From: an uncultured bacterium
GTDB taxonomy: Bacteria > Actinomycetota > Coriobacteriia > Coriobacteriales > Eggerthellaceae
Length of the DNA: 64,000 bases
Direction of reading: 5' to 3'
NCBI GenBank assembly: GCA_937890835.1
Contig: CALADF010000049.1
Span: forward strand, 1 to 64,000
The notes under the pieces are model-generated. The model worked only from the letters and a program-made list of their open reading frames with translations, searched no databases and was not told where the DNA came from. The translations under genes were made by a program, and so were the position numbers. Below are positions 16,824 to 33,259 of this stretch, piece after piece (position 1 is the first letter of the stretch; each line of letters opens with the position of its first letter).

Positions 16824-19682
16824 ATGGAGCAAACGGGCAATCCTTTGAACGTCGCTTACATGCAAAACCGCGAGCTTTCCTGGCTCGACTTCAACAAGCG
16901 CGTGCTTGACCAGGGAGCCGACGAGACGGTGCCGCTGCTCGAGCGGCTGAACTTCATCTCGATTTTCTGGAGCAACCTGCAGGAGTTCTTCATGGTGCGC
17001 GTCGGCAGCTTGACCGACCTGTCGCTCGTGAAGAAATCCATCGTCGACTCGAAAACGGGAATGACGCCCTCCGAGCAGCTGAGCGCCATCTACGCGCGCT
17101 GCCGCGAGCTGTACCCCTATTACGAGCGGACCTACGAGGATCTGCGCCAGCTTCTGCGCGAGCAGGGCATCGAGCACCTGCGTCGCAGCGAGCTGACCGT
17201 CGAGCAGCTCTCCTACATCGACGACTACGTGCACGCCTCGGTGCTGCCGTTCCTCTCCCCGCAGATCATCAACGCGCGCCATCCCTTCCCCCACCTCGAG
17301 AACGGCGCGCTCTACATCGTCGTGCGCCTCGACGAGGAGGCCCAGCGCAAAAAGAAGAAGGAGAAGGGGAAAGGCTCCGCCAAGGACTCGAAGGCGACGA
17401 AGAACGTCGGCGCCGAAGGCGTCACGCTCGGGCTCATCCCGCTGCCCCGCCAGTGCGAGCGCGTCGTGAAGCTTCCGGGCAAAGGCCTTCAGTTCGTGCT
17501 GCTCGAGCACGTCATCGAGATGTACGCGGCGGAGATCTTCTCCATGTACAGCGTCAAGCACACCAACATCATCTGCGTCACGCGCAACGCCGACCTCGAC
17601 GCCACCGAGGGCGGGGACGAGCAGGACGAGGATTACCGCGAGCACATGAAGCGCATCCTGAAGAAGCGCGCGCGTCTCGCGCCCGTGCGTCTTGAATGCG
17701 AAACCGAGCTGTCAAGCACCATCAAGCCGCTTCTGCTCGATCGACTCAACCTCAAAGAGCACCAGGTGTTCACCACCACGGTGCCGCTCGACCTCAGCTA
17801 CACCTTCGGCCTCGCCTCGCTCGCGGGACAGAAGCGCGCAGCTTCGCTCATGCAACCGCCCTTCACGCCTCAGTGGCCGGCATGCCTCGAGCGAAACCGC
17901 TCCATCATCGAGCAGGTGTCCGAGCACGAGGTGCTGCTGAACTATCCTTACGAGTCGATGGACGCGTTCGTGCAGCTGCTGCGCGAGGCCGCCGTCGACC
18001 CGTCCGTCGTGTCGATCAAGATCACGCTGTACCGCCTGGCAAGCCAATCGCATCTCGCCGAAGCGCTCATCGCCGCCGCGGAAGCGGGCAAGGAGGTCAC
18101 GGCCCTGTTCGAGCTGCGGGCGCGCTTCGACGAGTCCAACAACATCGAGTGGTCCCAGCGCTTCGAGCAGGCGGGCTGCCGCGTCATCTACGGCTTCCGC
18201 GATTTCAAGGTGCACTCCAAGATCTGCACCATCACGCGCCAAACCGAATCGGGCATCCAGCACATCACCCAGCTCGGCACGGGCAACTACAACGAGAAGA
18301 CGGCGCGGCTCTACACCGACTTCTCCTTCATCACCACCGATCCGTGCATCGGGCGCGACGCCGTGCAGTTCTTCCACAACATGGCGCTCGAGAACACCTC
18401 GAACGACTACGACATCCTCTGGGTCGCGCCGCTGCAGATCAAACAGAACATCCTCGCCGGCATCGACGCGCAGATCGCCCGTGCGCGCCGCGGCGAGCCC
18501 GCCGGGCTTTTCATCAAGACGAACTCGGTCACCGACAAGGACGTCATCCTCAAGATCGTCGAGGCGTCTCAGGCGGGCGTGAAGTGCACGCTGCTCGTGC
18601 GCGGCATCTCCTGCATCGTGCCCGGCGTCGAGGGCTACACCGATAACGTCCGCGTGGTCTCCATCGTCGGCCGCCTGCTCGAGCACAGCCGCATCTACTG
18701 CTTCGGCTCGCACGACGACTGCAAGGTCTACCTGTCGAGCGCCGACCTGATGACGCGCAACATGGACAAACGCATCGAGATAGCCTGGCCGGTTCTGAGC
18801 AAGAAGCTCCACGACCAGATCATCGCCTATCTCGACACCTGCATGGCCGACACCGCCAAGCTGCGCGAGCTCCTGCCTTCCGGGCACTACACGCCGCTCG
18901 GCTATTTCGCGAAGAAGAACTCGGAGGGAGAGCCTGTTCTGTTCGACTCCCAAAACGAGTTGATCGCCCAAGCGCTGCGCGCGCACCACGAGGCGACCGA
19001 ATCCTTGGCTAAGCGCGAGGCGAACCGCGGAAGGTTCGCGCACTTCGAGCATGAGGAGGTCGCCGCCGCAAGCGCCGCGACGCCCAAGCCCGCGCCTGCG
19101 TCGGCACCCGCCGTCGCCGCAGAGCCCGAGCCTGCGCCCGAGACGGCGGCTGTTGCCGCGAAGCCCGAACCGGTGGCATCGACGGCGACCGACGAGCAAG
19201 CTCCGGCAGCCGAGCATGAACGGAATCGGGCCACGACGCCGCACCATGGCGACGGCCCTCATGAGGTCAAGCCCGCATCCGAGCCCGCCGAGAGGTTGAA
19301 AGCCATCGGCGACGTGGTGGGAGATGTGGCGAAAGCAGCGGGAAGCGTGGCAGCCGGCGTCGCCATCACAGCGGGAACCGCAGCCGCCCACGGGGCGATA
19401 GCGGCGGGAAGCGTGGCGGCCGGCGCCGCGAAAGCGGCGGGCGACGCCGTGCTCGATGCCGCGAAGGAAGCAGGCGAGGCCGCACGCGGCATCAACGGAG
19501 CCGGCGCGCGTGCAACGAGAAAGACCCCCGCAGCGAAACCGCACGGCGAAGGCGGGCACCCGAAGCGGGACGCCGCGCCGACACCGGCCCCCTCCCCGCA
19601 GCCTGCTCTGGCGAAGCGCCCTGCGGCAAGAAAGCCGGGCTTTTTCAGCCGCGTTATCGGCGCGTTATCCAAACGCCGTTAG
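16824..19682 (+). CDS. ppk1: Polyphosphate kinase 1 with long Ala/Pro/Lys-rich C-terminal extension
   Basis: A 952-residue PPK1, which reversibly builds polyphosphate from ATP. The catalytic core occupies residues 1 to about 720: NRELSWLDFNKRVL at the N-terminus, the autophosphorylated-His region FKVHSKICTIT (about 463), LGTGNYNEKTA, and LEHSRIYCFGSHDD with the second His (about 620), followed by LSSADLMTRNMDKRIE. Normal PPK1 is about 700 residues. The last 220 residues here are an Ala/Pro/Glu-rich linker, then a phasin-like Ala/Gly/Val amphipathic stretch (GDVAKAAGSVAAGVAITAG...), then a basic tail ending FFSRVIGALSKRR. The gene sits 31 bases after ppx. A 12-bp hairpin lies downstream. Confidence 0.93.
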   Translation: MEQTGNPLNVAYMQNRELSWLDFNKRVLDQGADETVPLLERLNFISIFWSNLQEFFMVRVGSLTDLSLVKKSIVDSKTGMTPSEQLSAIYARCRELYPYYERTYEDLRQLLREQGIEHLRRSELTVEQLSYIDDYVHASVLPFLSPQIINARHPFPHLENGALYIVVRLDEEAQRKKKKEKGKGSAKDSKATKNVGAEGVTLGLIPLPRQCERVVKLPGKGLQFVLLEHVIEMYAAEIFSMYSVKHTNIICVTRNADLDATEGGDEQDEDYREHMKRILKKRARLAPVRLECETELSSTIKPLLLDRLNLKEHQVFTTTVPLDLSYTFGLASLAGQKRAASLMQPPFTPQWPACLERNRSIIEQVSEHEVLLNYPYESMDAFVQLLREAAVDPSVVSIKITLYRLASQSHLAEALIAAAEAGKEVTALFELRARFDESNNIEWSQRFEQAGCRVIYGFRDFKVHSKICTITRQTESGIQHITQLGTGNYNEKTARLYTDFSFITTDPCIGRDAVQFFHNMALENTSNDYDILWVAPLQIKQNILAGIDAQIARARRGEPAGLFIKTNSVTDKDVILKIVEASQAGVKCTLLVRGISCIVPGVEGYTDNVRVVSIVGRLLEHSRIYCFGSHDDCKVYLSSADLMTRNMDKRIEIAWPVLSKKLHDQIIAYLDTCMADTAKLRELLPSGHYTPLGYFAKKNSEGEPVLFDSQNELIAQALRAHHEATESLAKREANRGRFAHFEHEEVAAASAATPKPAPASAPAVAAEPEPAPETAAVAAKPEPVASTATDEQAPAAEHERNRATTPHHGDGPHEVKPASEPAERLKAIGDVVGDVAKAAGSVAAGVAITAGTAAAHGAIAAGSVAAGAAKAAGDAVLDAAKEAGEAARGINGAGARATRKTPAAKPHGEGGHPKRDAAPTPAPSPQPALAKRPAARKPGFFSRVIGALSKRR

Positions 19683-19743
19683 CGACATCGAGCGCATGAC
19701 GAAGAAAAGGGGGCCTGATCAGAACTGAGCCCTTTGCAATGTT

Positions 19744-19773
19744 GGACCCGGAATGGAGACGCATTCCGGGTCC
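19744..19773 (+). terminator. Hairpin after ppk1
   Basis: GGACCCGGAATG (19744-19755) and CATTCCGGGTCC (19762-19773) form a perfect 12-bp stem. There is no T-run, so termination strength is uncertain. Confidence 0.45.
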
Positions 19774-19798
19774 GCTTACGTTGGGGTGCAGTGAGAAA

Positions 19799-19829
19799 CG
19801 CAAGGGGCCGTGCATGTGCGCACGACCCC
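19799..19829 (-). terminator. Probable glmM terminator
   Basis: On the minus strand GGGG-T-CGTGC pairs with GCACG-G-CCCC (one internal mismatch) and is followed by TTGCGTTTCT. It lies about 50 bases beyond the glmM stop codon. Confidence 0.5.
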
Positions 19830-19877
19830 CGAAATCATCATATGAACGACCGACCTCTTTAGCCCGGAACGAGACCG

Positions 19878-21251
19878 CTACGCCCCCACGCTCTCGACGA
19901 CAGCGGCGATGGCAGCGGCGTGGGCGTCGGCATCCTCCTGGCGAAGGGCCTCGACCATCACGCGAACCACAGGCTCAGTGCCGCTCGGACGCAACAGCAC
20001 GCGCCCGTCGTCGCCGAGCGCGCGCTCCGCTTCCGCCACCGCCTCGGCGACGCGCTCGTCCTCGCCGACAGCGTGCTTGTCGGCGACGCGCACGTTGATG
20101 AGCGTTTGCGGGAAGCGCGTCATGACGCCGACCGCCTCCTCGACCGTCTTGCCGGTGCGCTTGACCGCCGCCAGGAACTGGACGGCCGTCATCAGGCCAT
20201 CGCCCGTGGAATTATGCTCGAGCAGGATCATATGACCCGACTGCTCACCGCCGATGGAGAAGCCATTCGCACGCATCTCCTCGAGCACGTAACGGTCGCC
20301 CACCTTGGTCTGCACGACCTCGATGCCCGCATCGCGCATGGCGTGGACGAACCCGAGGTTGCACATGACCGTGGAGACCACCGTGTTGCCTGCCAGAGCG
20401 CCGCGCTCCCTCATATCGAGCGCGCACACGGCCTCGATGACATCGCCGTCGATCTCCTCACCCGTCGGGGTCATGAGCATCACGCGATCAGCATCGCCAT
20501 CGTGGGCGATGCCCACATCGGCGCCGGTTTCCTGCATCAGCTCGCGCAAAGGCCCGAGATGCGTGGAACCGCAGTCGACGTTGATGTCGTTGCCGTCGTA
20601 GTCGTCGTTGATGACGATCACCTCGGCGCCGAGACGCCTGAGGGCCGCCGGGCTCGTGAGCGACGACGCGCCGTGCCCGGTGTCGAGCGCGATGGTCATG
20701 CCCGAGAAGTCGATGCCCTGGGCGAGGATGGAGCGAACCGCATGCTCGATGTAAATCTCGCAGGCCTCCTCGACCTCGACTGCGACGCCGAGCTCGGGAC
20801 CCGAGGGCATGGCCGCATCCGCATCGCCCGCCTCGTGCGCACGCGAAACAGCGCCTTCAAGTCCTCCCGCCGCGATGAACGCCTCGATCTCGTCCTCGAC
20901 AGCGTCGGGCAGCTTGAAGCCCTGCGCATCGAACAGTTTGATGCCGTTGTACTCCGGCGGGTTGTGCGAAGCCGAGATGACCACGCCGCCGGCGGCGCTC
21001 AGCTCGCGCACGAGCAGGGCGACCGCAGGCGTGGGGATGACGCCCGCGAGCAAGGCCGTGCCGCCGGCGCTCGTCACGCCCGCGACGAGCGCGGATTCGA
21101 GCATATCCCCCGAAAGACGCGTGTCCTTGCCCACGACGATGGTCTTGCCGAGAAACGAGGCGGCTGCCTGACCGAGGCGATAGGCCATCTCGCAGGTGAG
21201 CTCGGTGTTGGCGACACCGCGCACGCCGTCGGTTCCGAATAAACGTGCCAT
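19878..21251 (-). CDS. glmM: Phosphoglucosamine mutase
   Basis: A 457-residue GlmM, which converts glucosamine-6-phosphate to glucosamine-1-phosphate for peptidoglycan precursors. Hallmarks are RLFGTDGVRGVAN at the N-terminus, the phosphoserine loop ISASHNPPEYNGIK, the metal loop GIAHDGDADRVM, the sugar-binding GGEQSGHMI and the C-terminal phosphate loop LLRPSGTEPVVRVM. Length is typical. ATG 21251 has AAGGAGG upstream. It lies 65 bases after hisE on the same strand, with a small GGCGAGC/GCTCGCC hairpin between them. No glmS ribozyme or other leader is visible. Confidence 0.96.
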   Translation of the reverse strand: MARLFGTDGVRGVANTELTCEMAYRLGQAAASFLGKTIVVGKDTRLSGDMLESALVAGVTSAGGTALLAGVIPTPAVALLVRELSAAGGVVISASHNPPEYNGIKLFDAQGFKLPDAVEDEIEAFIAAGGLEGAVSRAHEAGDADAAMPSGPELGVAVEVEEACEIYIEHAVRSILAQGIDFSGMTIALDTGHGASSLTSPAALRRLGAEVIVINDDYDGNDINVDCGSTHLGPLRELMQETGADVGIAHDGDADRVMLMTPTGEEIDGDVIEAVCALDMRERGALAGNTVVSTVMCNLGFVHAMRDAGIEVVQTKVGDRYVLEEMRANGFSIGGEQSGHMILLEHNSTGDGLMTAVQFLAAVKRTGKTVEEAVGVMTRFPQTLINVRVADKHAVGEDERVAEAVAEAERALGDDGRVLLRPSGTEPVVRVMVEALRQEDADAHAAAIAAVVESVGA

Positions 21252-21316
21252 GATCGTTTCCTCCTTCAGCGCGCGATTTGCGGCGAGCCAAAGCTCGCCG
21301 ACCCGCGCATCATATA

Positions 21317-21814
21317 TTACTTCCCGCGTTTGACGTGGTCTTCTTTCAGTCGGATGGCGCCTTCGGGACGCTCATCCGCCGTCATGCGGTTGTTCAGCTC
21401 CGCAGCGAACTCGTCAAGCGAGATACCGTATCGCTCGAGAACCACGAGCAAATGATAAACCACGTCCGCAGCTTCGTAGCGCAGATGATCGACCGCCGAT
21501 TGGTACTCCTCGGGAAGATCGACCGCGAGCTCGTCGAGCTCGCGGGGTTCATCGCTCGCACTCTCGTAGGCGAACGCCGCAGCGAGCGATGAAACGGCCC
21601 ACGACTCGACGTCTTTCGCAGCGAGGGCCACCTCGCCCGATTCCTCCATGACCTTCTTCAGCACCATATCGGGCGAAGAGGTGAGGAGCCGGTGCGTGTA
21701 GCTCTCGTCGCCGGCATCGCGGCGCGCGGCGATGGTCGCCGCAAGCGTTTCGAGCGTCAACCCTATTTGGGAGCAAGGAGCCGTCTCGCCTTCAGGCACA
21801 TAGGTTTTGTTCAT
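21317..21814 (-). CDS. hisE: Phosphoribosyl-ATP pyrophosphohydrolase with internal insertion
   Basis: A 165-residue HisE-type MazG-fold enzyme, which removes pyrophosphate from phosphoribosyl-ATP in histidine synthesis. Core elements are LTLETLAATIAARRDAGD, the helix YTHRLLTSSPDMVLKKVMEESGEVALAAKD carrying the E-x-x-E metal ligands, and HLRYEAADVVYHLLVVL with the second acidic motif. Usual HisE is about 90-110 residues. The extra length is mostly an acidic insertion of roughly 35 residues (VSSLAAAFAYESASDEPREL...) between the two halves of the fold. No other his gene is in the window. A possible clear ribosome site is lacking, so the start is less certain than the identity. Confidence 0.88.
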   Translation of the reverse strand: MNKTYVPEGETAPCSQIGLTLETLAATIAARRDAGDESYTHRLLTSSPDMVLKKVMEESGEVALAAKDVESWAVSSLAAAFAYESASDEPRELDELAVDLPEEYQSAVDHLRYEAADVVYHLLVVLERYGISLDEFAAELNNRMTADERPEGAIRLKEDHVKRGK

Positions 21815-21862
21815 CTTTTCCGTCGCTTTCAGACATAGGGCGACGCACGCGCCGTTCGCGAC

Positions 21863-21935
21863 GGCGGAGCGCGTCCCGCCGCCGCGGCAACCCGCGGGGG
21901 CCGCCCATCGTGGCAGAGCGCGTTCCGCCGCCGCG
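21863..21935. repeat. Two imperfect 24-bp direct repeats upstream of hisE
   Basis: GGCGGAGCGCGTCCCGCCGCCGCG (21863-21886) recurs at 21912-21935 with two differences and a 49-base period. The gap between rpoC and hisE (21815-22036) otherwise holds nothing I can name. Confidence 0.4.
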
Positions 21936-22036
21936 AGATCAGCCGTATTTCACGTGCTGCAACATGCGCGCTGCCATCGCAACAGCATCCCGCACGCCGC
22001 CCGAACCGCCGGGAGCGCAGCATGCTCTCCCGCATG

Positions 22037-22066
22037 AAAAAAGGGGGCGTGCGGTCGCACGCCCCC
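22037..22066 (-). terminator. rpoBC terminator
   Basis: On the minus strand GGGGGCGTGCG (22066-22056) pairs with CGCACGCCCCC (22053-22043), followed by a T6 run. It sits right behind the rpoC stop codon, so rpoBC ends here. Confidence 0.85.
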
Positions 22067-22073
22067 TCAAGGA

Positions 22074-26483
<4,410 letters not shown>

Positions 26484-26487
26484 TTAT

Positions 26488-30021
<3,534 letters not shown>

Positions 30022-30075
30022 GAGGCTGTTCCTCCTTCACGCACATCGCAAATCTGCAAAAAGTTGCAATTTGCT

Positions 30076-30104
30076 AAAATACGACGAATCTGGCAACGAG
30101 TCAA
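30076..30104 (-). promoter_or_regulatory. rpoBC promoter
   Basis: On the minus strand TTGACT (-35, 30104-30099), a 17-base spacer and TATTTT (-10, 30081-30076) lie 55-83 bases before the rpoB start. This is a near-consensus sigma-70-type promoter in an AT-rich patch. Just upstream on the minus strand is more A/T-rich DNA (30105-30150) that could serve as an UP element. Confidence 0.75.
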
Positions 30105-30385
30105 GAAAAATTTTAAAGAGCTATGGAAATTTTCAGTAGTTTAGGCTGAAAAATGCCCTTTCAACTGGGCGTTTTCACCTTAGGACGACCACTTTGCCAA
30201 CCCGTGCGCACCCCTCTTTTCGCACGCACGCGCACCTCGACGCAAACGACGAGAAGCGCTCGGCCGCGATGCCCAGCGCGCCCCCCTTGCGCGCCCGCCC
30301 CGACCCGCCGGCGCGCCCTTGCGCTTCCCGCGAAACACCGCAGCACGTGCAAGATCTCCGGCTGCGCCCAACGCGAAAAGGGCCG
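30105..30385. other. Intergenic stretch upstream of rpoB
   Basis: The first 45 bases are AT-rich (possible UP element). A short GCCC/GGGC hairpin (30155-30170) followed on the minus strand by ATTTTT may end the upstream membrane-protein transcript. The rest is GC-rich with no supported gene. The L10/L12 ribosomal genes that often precede rpoB are not here. Confidence 0.4.
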
Positions 30386-31210
30386 CTACTCGCCACCTGT
30401 GGCGAGGTAGTCTTCAAGCCCCGGTTCAGCCGAGACGAATATCCCCGTCTCGGGATAGTAGGTCAGCCACACCACGCCTTCGGCGGCGGCAACGCCGGCA
30501 AGCTCATCGCGGTCGCCCTCCGCCACCGTGATGACGAAGCGATGCCCGTCCGCCGTCTCGAACGTAAGGTCGAGCTCGTCCTGGCGAAACGCGCTGTAGC
30601 GCCCGGTGGCGCGGTCCTCCTCGACGCTCGCAAGCCAGCATAGGTCGGTGCGGGGGCCGGAGAACAGATCGACGACAGCCGAGCGGGACAGCACCGATCC
30701 GACCACGACGCCGAGCAGCACCATGAGAGCGAGCAGCAACGCGATGGCCACGCTGGAAAGCGACTCGTACTTCGCCGGATGCCTCTTGCTGAACGCGCGG
30801 TAGCCGATGATGATCCCCACGCACACCGCCACGATGATCAGCGCCTTCAAGCCGACATAGGGCTTCACGCTGTCCGACGCGCCCGCCAGGGCGCCGAGAG
30901 CGATGAACGCCGAGCCGACGTAGACGACAGCTGAAAGCGCGAAGCGAAGCGTCTCGCGCGCGAGCTTGAGCACCGCCTCCCTCGAGAACGCGCCGCGCTT
31001 CCCCAGCGCCGAGCGCACGTAGGCGACAAGCACGAAGGCGAACGCAACGCCCATGAGCACGAAGCCGGCGGATGCCGACGCGCTGCGAAGCAGGCCGACG
31101 AACCCGACCGAGGGAGCCCACTCCCCCAACGCGATGAGCAGAAAGGAGATGGCGAGAAACACCAGCGCCGCGACGGCCTCGGGTTTTCTCATGCTGGCTT
31201 TCGCGCTCAT
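30386..31210 (-). CDS. Polytopic membrane protein of unknown function
   Basis: A 274-residue protein I do not recognise. The first 190 residues hold about five hydrophobic helices (AALVFLAISFLLIALGEW, GFVLMGVAFAFVLVAYV, ALSAVVYVGSAFIALGALAG, ALIIVAVCVGIIIGY, VAIALLLALMVLLGVVVGSV). A C-terminal soluble domain of about 85 residues follows (DLFSGPRTDLCWLASVEEDRATGRYS... FVITVAEGDRDELAG). The layout suggests a membrane anchor with one small extracytoplasmic or cytoplasmic domain. ATG 31210 has GGAGGGGGAG upstream; an internal ATG six codons later is possible. It stands upstream of rpoBC on the same strand. Confidence 0.7.
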   Translation of the reverse strand: MSAKASMRKPEAVAALVFLAISFLLIALGEWAPSVGFVGLLRSASASAGFVLMGVAFAFVLVAYVRSALGKRGAFSREAVLKLARETLRFALSAVVYVGSAFIALGALAGASDSVKPYVGLKALIIVAVCVGIIIGYRAFSKRHPAKYESLSSVAIALLLALMVLLGVVVGSVLSRSAVVDLFSGPRTDLCWLASVEEDRATGRYSAFRQDELDLTFETADGHRFVITVAEGDRDELAGVAAAEGVVWLTYYPETGIFVSAEPGLEDYLATGGE

Positions 31211-31765
31211 TCCGCTCCCCCTCCGACAGCTGAGTCATGCTCGGCTGAACTTCTCAAACGAAGCAATCATTATCGCATCCTCTATGCCGAAGGCCAGTTC
31301 GCCGGCTGCTCTCGTTCGTTAAGCGGCGGCAGCTGACGCACGATCTCCATGGTCTTGACGGACACGGTGACGATGCGCTCCATAAAAAAACGCCGAGGGG
31401 GGGACGCCACTGGCTCCCGAAAGCCCTTCCCCAAGGAAAGACCAAGCTGATTCGCTCATGGAAAGAGAGCTATAACCACCCCGTGAACGAATAAGTGCGA
31501 GAAGTGGGGCGAACGTGACGGCATTGCAGCGCCGCAGCACACGATGAGCCGATCCGCAAGGCGCCCGGTTTCACGGAGGGTCGAATCGCACGGGACGAAG
31601 TCGCACGAGGCGCATGGTTTCGCGAAAGGCAAACCTGCATCAACCGTCGGGCTCGCGATCTGAATCGAGGGACTTGCCGCATGCGTTTCGCAAGCCTGAG
31701 AAGCGGCAGACAGAAAGCGGGCGAACGCCAGCGCGGCGAAAGACGAGACAACTTCACGAGGCAAC
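31211..31765. other. 555-bp stretch without a supported gene
   Basis: I see no convincing gene. One short minus-strand frame (about 31383-31284) would encode MERIVTVSVKTMEIVRQLPP and a few more residues. It has no ribosome site and may be a remnant of a decayed gene. A run of seven A residues lies at its upstream edge. Confidence 0.35.
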
Positions 31766-31819
31766 GAAAAACCGCGCCTCCGAACCAAGGGTTCGCCTGT
31801 CCAGGGTTCGGGGCGCGGT
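31766..31819 (-). terminator. Rho-independent terminator after the 151-residue membrane-protein gene
   Basis: On the minus strand CCGCGCCCCGAACC (31818-31804) pairs with GGTTCGG-A-GGCGCGG (one bulged base) and is followed by a T5 run. It lies about 60 bases behind the stop codon. Confidence 0.75.
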
Positions 31820-31876
31820 TCGTACGCGGCTCGAGCGCGGGCTCAAAAGCGACTCGGGGCGGAGAGATCCAAAGGC

Positions 31877-32332
31877 CTAGCTCCTGTCGGCGACAACAGG
31901 GCATTTGCCCTGATGACCCGTGCGGACGTAGCGCACGACGAAATCGACGCCCGCCATCATCAGAGCGAAGCCGATGCCGGTGTAGAAAAACGCGATGAAC
32001 CATTCGGGGACGAGACCGGACATGCGCAGTCCGATGCCGCCGCCCATCATGATGGCCATCATGATGTAACCCTTCTTGTCGAAGAACAGGAAGAAATTCT
32101 TCTTGGGCTCGTCGTAGCCGTAGATGCGATCGGTGTGCTTGGCCACCATCTTGGTGAACACCTTGGTGTGGAAAACGCCGAACACGGCGGCTGAACCGAG
32201 GATGAGCAGGAGGACAAGCCAGCCCCAATCGTTCATGTACGCGTGCACGCCGAGATTGAGGATGTTCGCACCCGCGATGAACCAGACGACGCCCGCGATG
32301 AGCATGAGCTTTTCGGTGGAAACTTTGAACAT
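31877..32332 (-). CDS. Small polytopic membrane protein, function unknown
   Basis: A 151-residue membrane protein with four hydrophobic segments: LMLIAGVVWFIAGANILNLGV, WLVLLLILGSAAVFGVF, GYIMMAIMMGGGIGLRM and WFIAFFYTGIGFALMMAGV. The central cytoplasmic loop is basic (TKMVAKHTDRIYGYDEPKKNFFLFFDKKG). Such short proteins are annotated only as hypothetical membrane proteins, often of Coriobacteria and Clostridia, and I do not infer a function. Start ATG 32332 has GAAGG upstream; the longer upstream frame lacks a site. It is monocistronic with its own terminator. Confidence 0.75.
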   Translation of the reverse strand: MFKVSTEKLMLIAGVVWFIAGANILNLGVHAYMNDWGWLVLLLILGSAAVFGVFHTKVFTKMVAKHTDRIYGYDEPKKNFFLFFDKKGYIMMAIMMGGGIGLRMSGLVPEWFIAFFYTGIGFALMMAGVDFVVRYVRTGHQGKCPVVADRS

Positions 32333-32662
32333 AGCGCCTTCTTTCGAGAAGCCTGCGCGCTGCGGGTAGCGTCTCGAGGGCGCCGGCAAATACGGGCCTC
32401 GAGGCGGATGCCTGCGCCTTCGCGCAAGTCCTTAATCGTTTAACAGCGCCATCCTACTCCCTCTTGATGGAGCGGTGAACAATGTTCATCTTTTCGACAC
32501 AACGAAATCGGCGGAAGTTGCAGGAACGCCGGAGGCGCTGGAGACGGTTCGTGGGTGCGACGCGGGCCCGAACGGCGGGCCGCAGGCCCCGGCGGAACGC
32601 GACGCGGCCTCGGCAGCAAGCGGCGCACGGGCAGCGCAAGCCGATCCGAGCGTTCGAGGCGC
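32333..32662. other. 330-bp stretch without a supported gene
   Basis: GC-rich spacer between two minus-strand genes. Only minimal frames of 6-11 codons are visible (for example MNIVHRSIKRE), and I do not call them. No tRNA or riboswitch fold was recognised. Confidence 0.4.
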
Positions 32663-33199
32663 CTAGCTTCCGTCGCGCATGGCCTTGAGCTTGGCCAGCA
32701 CATCGCCGGGGATCCGGTCGGCGACGGTGTTCTTGCGCGCCACGCGAGGCGTCTCGTCAAGACGAGCCTCGTCGTAGTACATGCCCACCTCGTGAGAGAA
32801 GCCGTCCGCGCTCATGCGGTCGACCCCTCCCCCGAACACGGTGTCTTGAATGGTGGCGTCGCTTGTGACCACGAGCGTTTCGATCATGCGCTCGCGGGCG
32901 TCGTGCGCAAGCTTCTCGATGACCTTGTCCGCCGACTGACCGGAAGGCGAGAACATGATCTGCACCCCGCCGACCTTCTCCACCTCGCCGCGCGAGAACT
33001 CGTTTTGAGCGCCATCGAACACGATGATGGCGCGCCATTCGCGACCAGCGAAGTTAACCACGTCGTTGATGAGCCGCTCGCGGGCGGCGTTGAACGTGTC
33101 GTCGGTGTAGTCGGGACTTTTAATGCGCTTATAGCGGCTTCCCGACCGCAGCACGTTGTAACCGTCGACGATCAAGAGCTTCTTTCTCTGTCGCGCCAT
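32663..33199 (-). CDS. NYN/PIN-like domain protein (YacP/Rae1 type)
   Basis: A 178-residue NYN-domain protein. The fold signature starts at once: KLLIVDGYNVLRS, then IIVFDGAQNEF, and VVTSDATIQDTVFGGG, giving the conserved Asp residues of PIN-like nucleases. Bacillus Rae1/YacP of this family is a ribosome-associated endoribonuclease; the same role here is inference. Start 33199 (GGAG upstream) gives the typical length. It lies 60 bases downstream of rlmB on the same strand, the common genomic partner of yacP in Gram-positives, which supports a link to ribosome or RNA metabolism. Confidence 0.88.
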   Translation of the reverse strand: MARQRKKLLIVDGYNVLRSGSRYKRIKSPDYTDDTFNAARERLINDVVNFAGREWRAIIVFDGAQNEFSRGEVEKVGGVQIMFSPSGQSADKVIEKLAHDARERMIETLVVTSDATIQDTVFGGGVDRMSADGFSHEVGMYYDEARLDETPRVARKNTVADRIPGDVLAKLKAMRDGS

Positions 33200-33259
33200 G
33201 TCAACGCGCTCCGCCCATGGAGAGCGCAACGCGGGCGCGCAAGCAGACCTTCGACACGT

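Noticed and set aside
17712..19559. 615-codon minus-strand frame inside ppk1
   Set aside because: Low-complexity shadow of the PPK1 frame, without a promoter, ribosome site or family match.
19740..19830. Possible small RNA between ppk1 and glmM
   Set aside because: The two hairpins are explained as terminators of the convergent genes; no promoter is visible.
22043..22066. Hairpin behind rpoC considered as an element of the hisE leader
   Set aside because: Its T-run is on the minus strand directly after the rpoC stop, which makes it the rpoBC terminator.
31284..31383. Short minus-strand frame MERIVTVSVKTMEIVRQLPP...
   Set aside because: No ribosome site and no recognisable family; at most a remnant, so not listed as a gene.
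31470..32228. 252-codon minus-strand frame overlapping the 151-residue membrane-protein gene
   Set aside because: It overlaps, in another frame, the better-supported membrane protein and runs through that gene's terminator.
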